Assembly (NCBI GenBank): GCA_037447605.1
Contig: CM074809.1
Coordinates: 2,727,297-2,791,296, forward strand
DNA from: Zygnema circumcarinatum
Lineage: Eukaryota > Streptophyta > Zygnematophyceae > Zygnematales > Zygnemataceae
Direction of reading: 5' to 3'
Length of the DNA stretch: 64,000 nt
Shown here: positions 32,290 through 42,936 of the stretch, piece after piece
Position numbering within the stretch: the stretch's first letter is position 1
Layout: each line of letters opens with the position of its first letter
Notes under the pieces: model-generated
Seen by the model: the letters and a program-made list of their open reading frames with translations, nothing else
Told to the model about the DNA's origin: nothing
Databases searched by the model: none
Position numbers and translations under genes: made by a program

Positions 32290-32404
32290 GGTGAAGGGCT
32301 TGAATGGGCTTGTGGCCGGGATCGGGCCCCGAACGGGGCGCGCAGGGCCCGCCATAGGAATTATAGTGGCTTTTTACGAGGGGATCAAATTCTGGCTGCG
32401 GTGA
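32290..32404 (+). CDS. MTM1: Alternative (duplicated) terminal exon of the MTM1-like carrier
   Basis: An acceptor with a long pyrimidine tract (CCCCCTGTCCTGCGCAG) precedes a 115-bp frame that joins the exon 10 donor at 31701 in the same phase as exon 32109-32247. It encodes VKGLNGLVAGIGPRTGRAGP and a helix ending IVAFYEGIKFWLR, then TGA. The other exon encodes GLFTGITPRIGRAAP and a helix VVSFYEIVKHMLR. Both are versions of the last matrix loop and sixth transmembrane helix, so a transcript can use one or the other but not both. With this exon the protein is 401 residues. Confidence 0.78.
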
Positions 32405-33324
32405 CCCACTTATTGCCACCACCCATGAGGCCTCTCACGCCTCGCACCAGGGAATTCAGGCCCCCGTTGTTTACCTTTTGAGGCTTTATTTGGCGAGTTG
32501 CTGTGAGGTTGTCCTCAATAACTTTGTTTCCGGCACAGTTTGCACGAGCGGTGGTTTTGTAGAGAGAGGAAGCTCAGCATGTCTGGAGAAGCCATAACGT
32601 AATATGGGATAGACAGTCCCTCGCTACATTTTTGTCAAAGGGGAGCCTAACAGGTGTTTACTTCACTATTTTCCCACAAATTTATGTAGTTTGTGAAAAG
32701 ATTGTGAGGGGGTAGGGGAGGAGGATATAAATGCAATAATTCTGTTACCTATTACGTTTCCATCCGAATTAGGGACAGATTGTACGTCAGATTTTATCCT
32801 ACGAGAAGTAGGTAGTAATGTCTGCCAGCGATTCAGAGGGCATTTTGGGCGTCTGTTCTGAGTGAGTCAAGTGATTTTGTATTCTATTTCTAAAAATAAA
32901 GAGCAGAATGCTAATCTTCCAACTCGACCTTTCAGGATTTGGTCTTATTTACTTTACTTTCCTCTGCCTAGATTTCTGTTTGTTTTGATAGCATGGCTCT
33001 CGCTTCTCGTTTAGTTCCCTTTTCTCTCTTATGTTTGGGTACTGCTTGCTGCTCCTGCCAGTCTTCAGATGTTCTTGTGCAAAGCATAAAGGCAGCACGC
33101 TTGCTTACAGTATCGTTGCAGAATCAAAGAATTAAAACATTCACAGATGATGTTGGTTGAATCTACCAGCCGGATTCAAGATCCAATCAATTAGAATCTA
33201 CTGTCATCGATAAAGAAACGAAAAAAATCGAAGGGCATTGACATTATTTACAATACAGAGGCGTTCAGGCCATCAAGGAGAGCTACTACCCTGTAAAGAC
33301 CTGCCTGAAAAAAGCTCTTCCTAT
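32405..33324. other. Intergenic, convergent 3' ends
   Basis: Between the carrier (+) and the deubiquitinase (-). AT-rich with AATAAA-like signals (for example near 32895); no gene recognised. Confidence 0.6.
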
Positions 33325-36300
33325 CTATTCTCTGCTCCCATCTGCCCTCTGGCTGTCATAGAACAAGATGTAGCCGTGATCAGTGTTGTTTGAAAACTCC
33401 TGGGAGGATCCAAAGAAAGTTTGCACCATGGCCTCGTCGATTGGCTCCACCGTCTCATCGTCGAAAAAGAGCCAATGGTTATGGCTCTTCACCAGACTCA
33501 CGTAATGTCCGTGATTGGGCCCACTGCATAGCCACGCCAGGAACACACAACATAAAAATGACAGAGTTGTCCGTTCAGTTGGATCCGTGTATGACACGAC
33601 AGTTAAACAAAAAGCTGTGGCAAGTTTTCTCTTCTAGTGGAGCCAGGATTCCAGACTACTATACATGGAGCCCCAAACAGCTGAAGCCCCATGTCAGCGG
33701 CAAGCAGAACTTAGGTCAACGGTCACCTTACCTTCCCACATGCACCACGACAGCAAAGAGGGAGTACTCTGCCTCTGAACCAGGGGCATCATCCACTGTA
33801 TTGCATAGCCTGAGCTCCAATGGGAAGACCACGCGGTATGACAGCTTCTTATAGCGTCCAAGTTGCTCGATGTACTTGAAGCGTTTCAGATGCAGCGCAA
33901 GCACTCGAGGTGGAAGCTTCACTTTCATCCGCTTCTGGGCCTCCTGCAGACTGCCCCTCCTTCCTCTTCGTCAAGGTCAGTCTAGGACATAGCCCCAATC
34001 CGAGAAATAACTTCAAGAGCCAATGGCAGGTTTATCCATATCTGGATGGTGGGTCCACGGCTGCACACAAACCTGCAGCACTTGTCGCAGAAGAATTTAT
34101 CTTGAGCATTCAAGGTCTCCGTTGAGCTGAAGTTGCGTAAACAGCTCGTGACTGAGCTATTCTGTTCAATATCCAGACTCAAATCCAAGAATGTCTCATC
34201 ACGCGCAGTCACAGTTTCGCAACAAAGGCAGCGCGTTTCATTGGTCAATATTCCCTGCAATGTCAGCCCTCCATCAGCCTCACGACTCGTCATGAAAAAA
34301 ATATCAGATAACCCTGCCATGACATTCTGTGACATGAAACTTTCCCAAAGTGAATGTGTAGTAGCATGTAACTTCACGAGTAAACACTACGCCCATCATC
34401 CAGTAAACATGGTTTCCTCTTCCTTCCACTGAATGCACTTTGTCTCCTATCCACCTCTCCTTTCCTTACTCCTTTTCCTCCTCTCCTACCCCGTCGACAA
34501 CACCGAGGCGATGGACAGAATCAGTTGGTAGAGCTCCAGCTCTACCAACTGATTCTACCAACTGACCAACGCCTTCTCCCTCAGCCTAACAGCGTATGTC
34601 CAGCATTCCCAGAGGAGGAGGCTTTGAAACAGGTTTTGCAATCAATAACATCATCCTGAATCAGTGCGCTCTTCACACACGACATTCTCCCCTTCCTAGC
34701 TCTTCTTGTTTTTCATATAACTTGCCCACCTGAAAAATTTCTCGGACCCATGTCACAACCACGGGTTGGCTGCTCCCAACCTCGCCCTCTTTGCTGGGAG
34801 ACAGCACCCTTCCAGCTTCCAACTTCCCTTGCTTCGCCTCATTCTCCAAAATGTCCGCCAACTCGTTCAACAAAAAGTTAAGGAACTCATGTGCATCCTG
34901 CAACGTTGTGACGTAAAAGCAGCAAGAGACGTCTGATGGATTAAACTTAACGAGAGGACGGCCGTCATGCTCTCAATCAGCCTATAATGAGAATCTTCCG
35001 CCTCTGGTATAGACACTCTCCTACAGTATATGCCCCAGACGGTTGCTAGCCGGTGCAAGAGAGTTCGCTGACAAGTATCATCAACAACCTGTCTGGCTTG
35101 CCTAACCCATCTTCCAAAAGCATCTATCTCTGAACCACTAAATCAGCCATCGTGCAATACATGTCAGCTTAGAAAACGCCTAGCAGCCTAGCCCAACAGT
35201 GCCAAACACTCCTTTCAATGCACTGAATGTATAACTTCATGGCTAATGAGAAGAGTCTTCCTCTATCAAATGGCCTCGCCGTCTGGACCTAAATGCTATT
35301 CTGAACATAGACATCGACAAACGCAACAAATCGAGGTAAAGACCCTACCCAGATGCTTGAACTTCACAGACGTGCCGCACGTTTGCTTTGGAACAAACCG
35401 AGAGTTGTCATGCGCTCGCCGCAGTTGACAAGTTTAGCTAGATGAACTTTCTCGGCATATGGATAACAAGAACGACCATATAACAACCAAAAACTAGCTA
35501 GTCAACTTGAAGACGTGTAATTTACACCAACAACACCCTCCAGGGCTGAACTTGATCACAGTGCTACCTTTACAAGAACATCTAACTATCATAGGATAAT
35601 TTATTAAGGATCTTTAGCTATGCTTGAGCTCTCAGTGTTACGGTTAGAATCTCCACCTGGTGCATAAAACTGCGAAAAATGTCTTTCTGCTTCTTTACTC
35701 GGTTCACGAAACGCTTTGGTGCAATCACGCCTGTCTTCTTTTTTTGTGTATTAATCTGCACATGCAAATCAGTAAGGGGCACCTAAGACAAGAGGTCCTA
35801 GCCAAGTTGTAATTCTCTTAGCTTTACAGCAGTTCTTGACTAGCTGGTACACAGAGCACAAACTGCCAAAGATTGAATGAAGAAGCATAGTGGTTAACCA
35901 AACAAGTTGATATCTCACCTGCGCAAAGAGCTCCGCTAGTGCCGTGAGAAGATTTTCATCAGCTTCAGAAACGTTCTTGTTTTTGGCAATATACTCAAGA
36001 AGATGCTCTCGGAACGGGGCGCAGAAATAAAGAGCCTGCACAGCATCTCGGCTACAGCTCTCAACGATGGTTCTGATATACGGACCGGAGGGTCGGAACA
36101 GTTTTGATCTGTCACTGGAATTTCAACACATCATCGACGCCAATTCCAATAAAATTTCAAATCACCACTCTACTTCCGTAAAGCCGTGTAGCCTCCTCCA
36201 TGAAACACGTTTCTCCCTGTGACTCTCACTCCGCAGACCTTGCAGCAGCCCTCTAGATCCCCCACCTGAACGCATGGAATCTACACAGGCCCCGAGCATT

Positions 36301-36421
36301 TCACCTGCAGCACACTGTTGCAGTAGCAAGTGTTGCCGAAATTCTCGAGGCCAAAGTAGCGCTCGCCTTCCGGAAAGGAGTCCCCCAGGGCCTTCTCTAG
36401 CTTGGACCCAGCGCTGCCCAT
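33325..36421 (-). CDS. UBP3/4: Ubiquitin-specific protease, UBP3/UBP4 (USP12/46) type
   Basis: Seven exons, 5' to 3': 36305-36421, 35919-36035, 35657-35755, 34730-34897, 34073-34254, 33732-33950, 33325-33523; 366 residues, the usual length. A peptidase C19 deubiquitinase; plant UBP3/4 are nuclear and redundant in pollen development. Seen: the start [13 protein letters not shown] with a myristoylation-like Gly2; the Cys box [13 protein letters not shown] (Cys about 32); [13 protein letters not shown]; a zinc-ribbon pair CLCCETV and [22 protein letters not shown]; and the His box [15 protein letters not shown] (His about 307) with FFDDETVE. All catalytic parts are intact and all phases join. 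The intron between exons 4 and 5 carries an 18-bp perfect inverted repeat (34518-34555). Confidence 0.95.
34518..34555. repeat. Perfect 18-bp inverted repeat with 2-nt spacer
   Basis: GAATCAGTTGGTAGAGCT, then CC, then its exact reverse complement. CAGTTGGTAGAGC matches the usual tRNA D-arm (box A) sequence. It lies in the intron between exons 4 and 5 of the UBP gene. A further direct copy of CTACCAACTGA follows at 34556-34565. Confidence 0.9.
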
Positions 36422-36479
36422 GAGCAGCGAGCGGTCGGACAGCCTCCGAGCCGAGCTGACACCGCGAGGAGAGGCGCCC

Positions 36480-36542
36480 GCCAGGCACTGCGCGGAGGGA
36501 GGGAGGGAGGGAGGGAGGGAGGGAGAGCGGGAGGGGAGGGGC
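36480..36542. repeat. GGGA tandem repeat in the UBP 5' region
   Basis: About nine GGGA units plus related G-rich sequence, 60-120 bp upstream of the UBP start codon on its template side. Probably in the 5' leader or core promoter. Confidence 0.85.
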
Positions 36543-36603
36543 CGCGGCTCGCAGAGTGCAGGCCCTGCCTGCCTTCCTCCCACTTTTCATACTTAGACCA
36601 GAC

Positions 36604-36803
36604 TTTGGACTTTGGAATTAGAACTTCAGACTTCAGATTTTGGATTTCGGACTCTGGAGTTCGGACTTCAGAGCTGAGAGCTCAAAAGTCAGATTCAAAA
36701 TTTCAGAGATCAGAGTTCAGACTTCGTACGCAAAATTTCAGACTGTACGGTAGATCTTTTGACTTCAGACTTTGGTCAGACTTTAGACTCTAGATTTCAG
36801 ACC
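36604..36803. repeat. Degenerate TTCAGACTT short-period array
   Basis: About 200 bp built from imperfect units such as GACTTCAGA, TTTCAGAC, GACTTTGG and TTCGGACT, with a period near 9-12 bp. It ends upstream of the UBP gene. No coding sense: the translation is an irregular DFR/SDF repeat. Confidence 0.6.
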
Positions 36804-37670
36804 TATGTTCGCAAATTCGTTTACGTTTTCCCCTCTTGAATTCCAAATTACGCAATAATTCGCACGTTTGTGAACATTCGGCTTCCGCAATTCGGTCGCC
36901 CGTTTTTCAGCAGCGTCTGAAATATAGTACGGTACTGTACCGTACAATTCGAATCAAACTTGTCCGAACTTCGGAAGCTCGGTACAAACATTTGGGGACG
37001 TTCCAGCGTCCCCACAGTGGAGCTGAGCGTCCCCTCGCTGTTTAGCGCCCCACTGGCCTGAAAGCCCTTCTTTAACGTCAACCTTCTTTAATAAAAAAAA
37101 AAAAAAAAGGCCTGAGTGGGCTATAAGAGTAAAGAGAAGAGCAGATAGGGCTAAGAAGTGGAGAGTGGTTCTCTGCAAGGGTGAAGGCGCGTTCCCGTGT
37201 AAGCACTGGGGAATGCCACTGGGACGATGCCCTAAACATCCTAAAAACCCTACAACCCTAAAAGCCACCAACACAAACACAAACACGCCACATCCCGAGA
37301 GGGCGAGGGCGTGGGAGGGACTTGCCGGCTAACAACGACAATGCACCAACGAGGGGCCGCCACGTGACAGCGCCGTAACCGGCAGCAGCGGGCGGAGGCC
37401 GCCGTGGGGGGGGGTAGGCATCGTCAAATGCGGGATTTTTTGAAAAAGTCCCGTAAATACCGAAAATAAAACTCAAAAAGTCCCGAAGATAAAGCCGCCT
37501 TTCAATATGACGAAAGAAAGAAATACCCTCCACGAGGCGTGCCAGACTTGCGGATGGCGAAACGAAACGAAATCATGTCTGCCTGCCCGCCCGCCTGTTG
37601 ACCTGCCTGCTTGCTTCTTTGGTTGCAGTTTTGCTTGCTTCTTTGGTTGCAGTTTTTCAAGCCTGAGATG
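36804..37670. other. Intergenic region with GTAC palindromes and a duplicated splice-acceptor-like unit
   Basis: Holds GTACGGTACTGTACCGTAC near 36928, an A15 run near 37090, telo-box-like CCCTAAA sequence near 37232-37262, and an exact 23-bp tandem duplication (about 37611-37656) that repeats CTTTGGTTGCAG, a good 3' splice site. No intact gene is recognised. Confidence 0.45.
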
Positions 37671-37935
37671 CTGGCAATGACGAAGGACAAGAGATTGCTG
37701 AAATTCCAAGCAGGCCACGAAGACCAGTTCGGTCTCAAGGTCACTGCTCGTGACTCACACCAGGCCTTGTGTTGCTTGGGTGTGTCTGTTCTGCCTCGTT
37801 TTTGGGCGAGAAGATAAGGTTGGTGCCAAGAGGAAATCTACAGATCGCCCAAAATACTTCGACAGTCTTCGAACAGACAATTACATGCAGCATCTTAATG
37901 ACCGGCATCGTTTGAAGTGGACTGAATACTGTTGA
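37671..37935 (+). pseudogene. Frameshifted BED-like zinc-finger protein fragment
   Basis: Frame one runs MLAMTKDKRLLKFQAGHE then DQFGLKVTARDSHQ. About 37765 the resemblance moves to another frame: WVCLFCLVFGREDKVGAKRK, KYFDSLRTDNYMQHLNDRH, and a stop at 37935. CxxC with HxxxxH spaced about 40 residues later is a BED-like finger layout, and the VTARD...CLFCLVFGRE pattern is one I associate with multi-copy zinc-finger or transposase-related proteins; I cannot name the family. The change of frame suggests a decayed copy, though an unseen intron is possible. The duplicated acceptor upstream (37611-37656) would suit the start of an exon. Confidence 0.42.
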
Positions 37936-39444
37936 CAATTTGAGCCTGGTCCCTCCCACTACTCTCACTCTCTAACATGCTTGCAATGTCTGAATCAATA
38001 CAACCCTCAAGTGCACACACTGAAAAGCAAATGATCCAATCAAGCAAACACCGAAAGAGAATAAGTAAGGAGAAAGCTCCTCGGCCTCAAAACTCCTTAA
38101 TAAAGAAATGAAGAGAAACAAGCATTAACGTCAAGCCCTCAGGCTTCCACCTATGCTCTGACTAACTCCCCTACTTCCTGCTGCCCATACAGCCAGGCAA
38201 CTGCACTCGGCAACACGAGCCAAGCTACAGCTGAATTAAGTTGAACTCTCAGGTTAATTAACTCCTAATCAACTCCTACTTAAATACTAAGCGCTGCACT
38301 ACTCCACGTTCTACTGCACGCCACCGCGCGCCACCGCGCTCCACCGCACAGCGCACCTCCATGTCGCTGGTGATGCTCCACGTCTCCAGGAGCTCGCCTC
38401 GCACCGCGCTGGAACTCACCCTCATGGTCGCCATGGCCAGGAGGGAGAAGGTCCGTACAGTTTCCTCCTTCCAAAGGCGCACCGACCTTCTCGAAGCTTC
38501 GCATCCACGCGCGCGCTTCTCCAGCGCCTAAGTGTTGGTCGTCCGTACACCCATGCATCTCGTACGCTCCGGACATTCTGTACGGTCGTCCACTAAAGCA
38601 ATAAGCAATACAAAGCTGACCGCGCAGCCTATCGCTGCGCGCCACGTGTCCAAACTATACTTATCAATTCTAAGTAAACTCCTGTGGTGGCGCGGCCTAT
38701 CGCCGCCCTCCACGTGTCCTACTCAGACTTCTCGTGTTCCCACTAAGAACAGCGCCCTAGCGCCCTGTTCAGACTGTGACCAAATCTCCCAAGGACAGCC
38801 GACAAAAGGCTAAGGACCGTACAGCGTACAATTCTAGGCTATACCCCTATTGTACCCAACAAATACAACCAGATTCTGTCGCCATCACAACGAGACTTGT
38901 TTTTCAAGAATGTGCCTTCTACCAATACCTTGGGGGCTCATTTTGAACAATTGACCATTTTGGCGAAATTGTAGAGAGGGCAGCATAGGGGTTTGGGTGA
39001 GGCCTTTGGAGAAAAGAGAGCTGCATTTCAATTCTTCAGTTCTTAGAATTTAAAGAAGAAGACGCTCAATTTCAAGAATTTAAAAAGGTTAATTTTGCGC
39101 CCTTAAGAAAAGAAGTTCTTCTTGCAAAATAGTGAAGGCTTCTGGCGTTTCAAATAAAAAATCGGAGCCGTGCTGCTTAACTTGCCTTGCCACGAAAGAA
39201 ACCACCGCAGCTTCTAATATTTCTTCTCCATTTTCGAAGGAGCTACTTGATAGTTTTCTTCTTTATCATTAGCGCGAAAAAAATAAGATTCGAGTTTGTT
39301 TCTGTTAGCTAAAAAAGCTTTGCCGTAAACCGCTTGCGTTAATTATGACTGAGCCGCGGAGAACCATGGTGCCCACACTTCGCCGATGTCAAACATACAA
39401 AATTACACCCACGCTTGATCAAAGTGTAAGAATTTATAACATAC
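37936..39444. other. Intergenic, nothing firmly recognised
   Basis: Contains CCGTAC/GTACGG motifs at 38450, 38543-38585 and 38815-38830, and a GC-rich patch (38300-38470) with repeated GCCACCGCG. It may be old mobile-element sequence, but no terminal repeats or coding domains are seen. Confidence 0.4.
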
Positions 39445-40099
39445 CAGGCAGCCCCAAGGTTTCTCGTATTCGGTCGTACAAGATGGAATCAGCTCGAGTA
39501 CCTGCAACATGCCAAGCAGAAAAAAATGTTCAATAGCATACGGGATTCGAGGGGAAGATGGCGAAAAAATAAAAAGAGGAAGGAAAAATAAGAAGCTATG
39601 TGTACTTTTTCAGAGCTAGGAAAGGCTTCTGCGTACTCCAAATGTGCGCCTACGGCTCTAGATGCGCTCTGATCATCTCAACCAAGCATTTCCAATGCTG
39701 AAGCATGTACTTATCCGACTACTGCACCTCCACTGTTAATAATTTCCCAAACTATGCAAGTGTCCAATGAAGGTGAATGGATAGAGAAAGTCAAGGCCAA
39801 CTTTTTAGGCTCCCCTTTCAAGAACAAAGTCAATAAAAGCGACCTCACGGAAACTAGGGACATGTCCTCTTTCCTTCGAGGTTCAATATAATTGAAATTC
39901 ACTTCCCAGGATACCTCACCGGCATCCTCCTTGCGAGATTGTACCATCTTCTGCAGACAACCACGGCGGAGCCGAAGAAAGAACGCGTGGACAGGTGCGC
40001 CAACACGTGCTGCAGGGTGTCATCGCTCAGGCGGGAGATTGCCTGCGCAGATCCGCCACCTCTTTCGCGTAGGGCTACGAGAGAACTTCCGGACGCCAT
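39445..40099 (-). CDS. F-box protein, 3' end unresolved
   Basis: Exon 1 (39920-40099) encodes MASGSSLVALRERGG, then an F-box: ISRLSDDTLQHVLAHLSTRS, FFGSAVVVCRRWYNLARRM (residues about 22-58). F-box proteins bind Skp1 and bring substrates to the CUL1 ligase. The exon ends at a good donor (ccg/gtgagg). A phase-compatible second exon (39445-39501) with AG and GT borders encodes VLELIPSCTTEYEKPWGCL; its identity is weak and I could not find a substrate-binding domain or stop exon below it. If intron retained, the frame stops soon after 39445. The gene is head to head with the SMP gene, 775 bp apart. An in-frame ATG at 40186 would add a low-complexity Arg-rich extension and is less likely. Confidence 0.6.
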
Positions 40100-40873
40100 G
40101 GCCCGCCTCCTCTCCCTCCCTCTCTCCCTCCCTGCCGCGCGGCGGTGCGCGACCTGTGCGCGCACTCGGCCCCCCTGTGCCCTCACCGCGCTCTTGTACC
40201 ACGCCGTACGGTTCGTATGCGTTCGTACAGCGCGGTGCGTACGGAGCGGCGCCCCTTGCTGACGGCACCGTACGGACTGGATGACACGCCGTACGACTGC
40301 CTTGCCCGGCTCGTGCGCGCGTGGTTCTCAGCGGGCGACAGCGCGCCACGTGACAGTCGGAGCTTGCCTACGTGGCCTGCAAAGGAGCCCATGAGAGCTT
40401 ATGAGAGCTGCCGTCAGCGGGCAAAAGTAAAAAGTAAAAAGTCTGCAAACTGCGCACGCAAATTCCCATGAGAAAAAATGCGATGTATTCTGCATGCAGA
40501 TCTCATCTGGCAGCTCGACAATTGTCCGCAGCCGCAGGTTTGAAATTCCTGTCAGACCGCCTGCGGCTATCACGGGACTGCTCTTGTTCCTGCATGCGCT
40601 GTTTGGGCCGCCGGTTTGCATGTGGGTCGAGCGGATCTTCATGCAGAGGCTAATGATTGCCAGCCAGTGGCAGGCTGAATATTTTAGAGAGAACGCAGGA
40701 AAAAGCTGTGCCATGCAGAGGGCACGTGGCACCTCATCCGTCCGGGAAGTTTTCAGAAAGCTTTAGGTCGGCCCTTTGGCTATAGCTCCAGTTTGCATAA
40801 ATTGCAGTGACGGTTCGGGAGAGCTGCGCTTTCGTGCCTTCTGCTTGTGCCGATTGCAATCGATTCAGGGACC
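40100..40873. promoter_or_regulatory. Shared upstream region of the F-box (-) and SMP (+) genes
   Basis: GC-rich on the F-box side, with CCGTACGG at 40206, GTACGG at about 40238, CCGTACGG at 40268 and CCGTACG at 40290, and a CCACGTGAC G-box/ABRE core near 40348. Arrangement and motifs fit a bidirectional promoter; an abscisic-acid or dryness response would suit the LEA-type gene, but that is inference. A frame at 40494-40766 (+) is listed under findings. Confidence 0.45.
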
Positions 40874-41752
40874 ATGCAAAGCTGGGACAAGCTCGTGCAA
40901 CGAATGAGAGGCGAAACGCCTGCCGGTGGTACTGCTACGATTGGTGATGTCTTGGAGGTCAGAGTCAGCACTTCTATTTTCGCAATCTAAACGTCATGAA
41001 ACTGTTCAATTCGTTTAAGTTTCGATCGAATGGAAGGCTTTACTCATACGTAGGGTGAAAGGCGTCAAGCGAGTTCTCAGTTTGGTTCTGATTCTTTTGT
41101 TTTTTGCTGGGCTTATCAAAGAAAATGAAGTCCCAATTGAGTATTGGAAGAACCTGGTGCATATCTTGGTCGTTTCTCCTGCAGGGCCCCTTGGCTAACA
41201 CTAACACATGCTGCAAGAGGTCGGTCCCCATTTCTGCAGAGCGTTGCGCGAGATCGCGGAGACGCGGTTCTCACCCCGAGCGATGCCGCGGCGATACGGA
41301 CTGCGGCGAAGGGTCGAGTGGGGGCGCGCGCAGAAGAGGCCGCCGTGACCAACCTTCAAACGGGAGCAGTGCGAGTTTCCGCGTCCGGCTACCAAGTGGC
41401 CCCTCCTCCTCAGGCTGTGAAAATCCACGACGTCCTTAAGGTGGTCACTTCACAGCATGTGCTCGCCAGAAGGATTGCTTTCAGAAGAGTAATGTTTTGG
41501 TGTTGTTGCAGCAGCTGTTTTTTTTTTTTTTTTTCCTCTTTATCCATTTGAGAATTTATTTTCATTACTTTTTCCATGCAGGATGCAAAATCTGAAATTA
41601 TGGCTGACAAGCCGGTGACGATTGCCGATGCCGCGGCCATTCAGAGGGCTGAGGCGATAGCAAGTCGGACAGGAGGGGTGGCGCGGGGGGGGGTGGCTGC
41701 GCATGCGCAGACTGCAGCTGCCAAGAATATGTGGACTACAACTGCGCCATAA
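40874..41752 (+). CDS. SMP-domain (seed maturation type) LEA protein
   Basis: Three exons: 40874-40957, 41240-41488, 41582-41752; 167 residues, all in phase 0. The SMP family (Pfam PF04927, also called LEA D-34) builds up in desiccation-tolerant tissue and is thought to be a disordered protectant. Seen: TATIGDVLE at the end of exon 1; LTPSDAAAIRTAAKGRVGA in exon 2; IHDVLKVVTSQ; then PVTIADAAAIQRAEAIASRT and AAHAQTAAAK in exon 3. That makes two SMP repeats, each with the TIxDAL-like strand and the DAAAIQxAE core. Composition is Ala/Thr/Val-rich, with no Cys and one Trp near each end. The ATG at 40874 has a fair context (accATGC); the upstream sequence gives no in-frame continuation. Confidence 0.82.
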
Positions 41753-42936
41753 ACTGCTATTAGAACACTTTACAGCTTGCAGGAGTAGATGGATGGATCG
41801 TTGTGAAAGATTTTTTTGCTTTGATGTCGTGTTTGGTAGTTACAGGTTTTAGGGTTAATGCGAACAGGATGGAAGGGGGGGAGATGGCTTTGTGATCCAT
41901 GAGGCTACGCAGTTTTGAGCTTTACCTTGTCCTTGTGTCGCCAAATGACGGTTATACAACGAAGTTGCCCTGCTCGTGTTTTTCTCAATGGTTGGATTCA
42001 TTGATTTTAGCGATTCTGATTCTGTTATCGTCGCTTTCACATGCCATTCTGAAACCACCAGAATTAATACGCTCTGAATGTATCATATGCGCACTTTGGA
42101 AAGCATGTCTGCCCATTAGTTGCATAAACCTTTGCAGTTCTGCCGAGTGTCGGCATTCCACAAATAGGGCATTAATACATTTGGGATTTATAAGTTGAAG
42201 TGATATAGTGTTGATTTGAGAAAGGAGGCGTAATGTGGTGCTTCCCATGATGAGAATGTGTTGGTTGGTGCACATTCCGCACCACTTCCGCTCTTAGCTT
42301 TTTTCTTGTCCTTCGGTCCTTTGCGCCCAGTTCCTAGTGGTTTCCCATGTTGCTTTTCCCATGTACATTTGATGGCCTCGCCATTGTGAGATCAATGCCA
42401 CATCCCTTCGCTGGTGCAATTCTGATGGAGGAGGAGTGAGATTGCCCAAAGAGGAAGGATGAGGATGCTGGCGAGGGGAGAGAGAGAGAGAGAGGAGGGC
42501 AGAACTGAACTGTACACGGAACTGCGGCAGAGACATGGACACGCAGTTCACAAGATTGCAGAGCGAGATCAAGGACAGAGGTCGAGTGGTTCCCGTGGAA
42601 GCGCAGATCCACGCGGCCCCCAACCGCTTCCGCTGCGCAGGACGTTGATCCAGCGTCCACGTGGCCGCATGATCCTAACCGCTCCTTTGATCCATATTTA
42701 ACGTTGATTGGATCGTTGTTGATCTCCAGATCCACCGTACGGCGTACCCGGGGGAGCAGTACAGTAGTCCAGTCTACAGCTTTGACTTTTGGTTCGAGTG
42801 GTACCGAGGCCAACGCCGAGGGCCCAAAATAGGGCCCGGAGAGAGCGCGGTATGGGCTCTGACTGAGGGAGGGAGGGAAGCCATTGCGGCTGCTGACGGA
42901 GGCGTCTCCACGCAAAGGGCATTCGGTGTGGAGGCT
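41753..42936. other. Intergenic upstream of the P-loop kinase gene
   Basis: Contains hairpin-repeat copy B, an AGAGAG tract at 42478-42496, CCGTACGGCGTAC at 42735-42750 and CCACGTGG at 42658. The last 250 bp are probably the kinase promoter and leader. No other gene recognised. Confidence 0.5.
42363..42405 (+). repeat. Dispersed hairpin repeat, copy B
   Basis: GTACATTTGATGGCCTCGCC, ATTGTGAGATCAATGCCACATCCC. It shares TTTGATGGC and TGAG(A/G)TCAA(T/C)GCCACATC with copy D. Confidence 0.62.

Noticed and set aside
40328-40732. 134-codon minus-strand frame between the F-box and SMP genes
   Set aside because: No domain, no link to the F-box exon by phase or splice sites.
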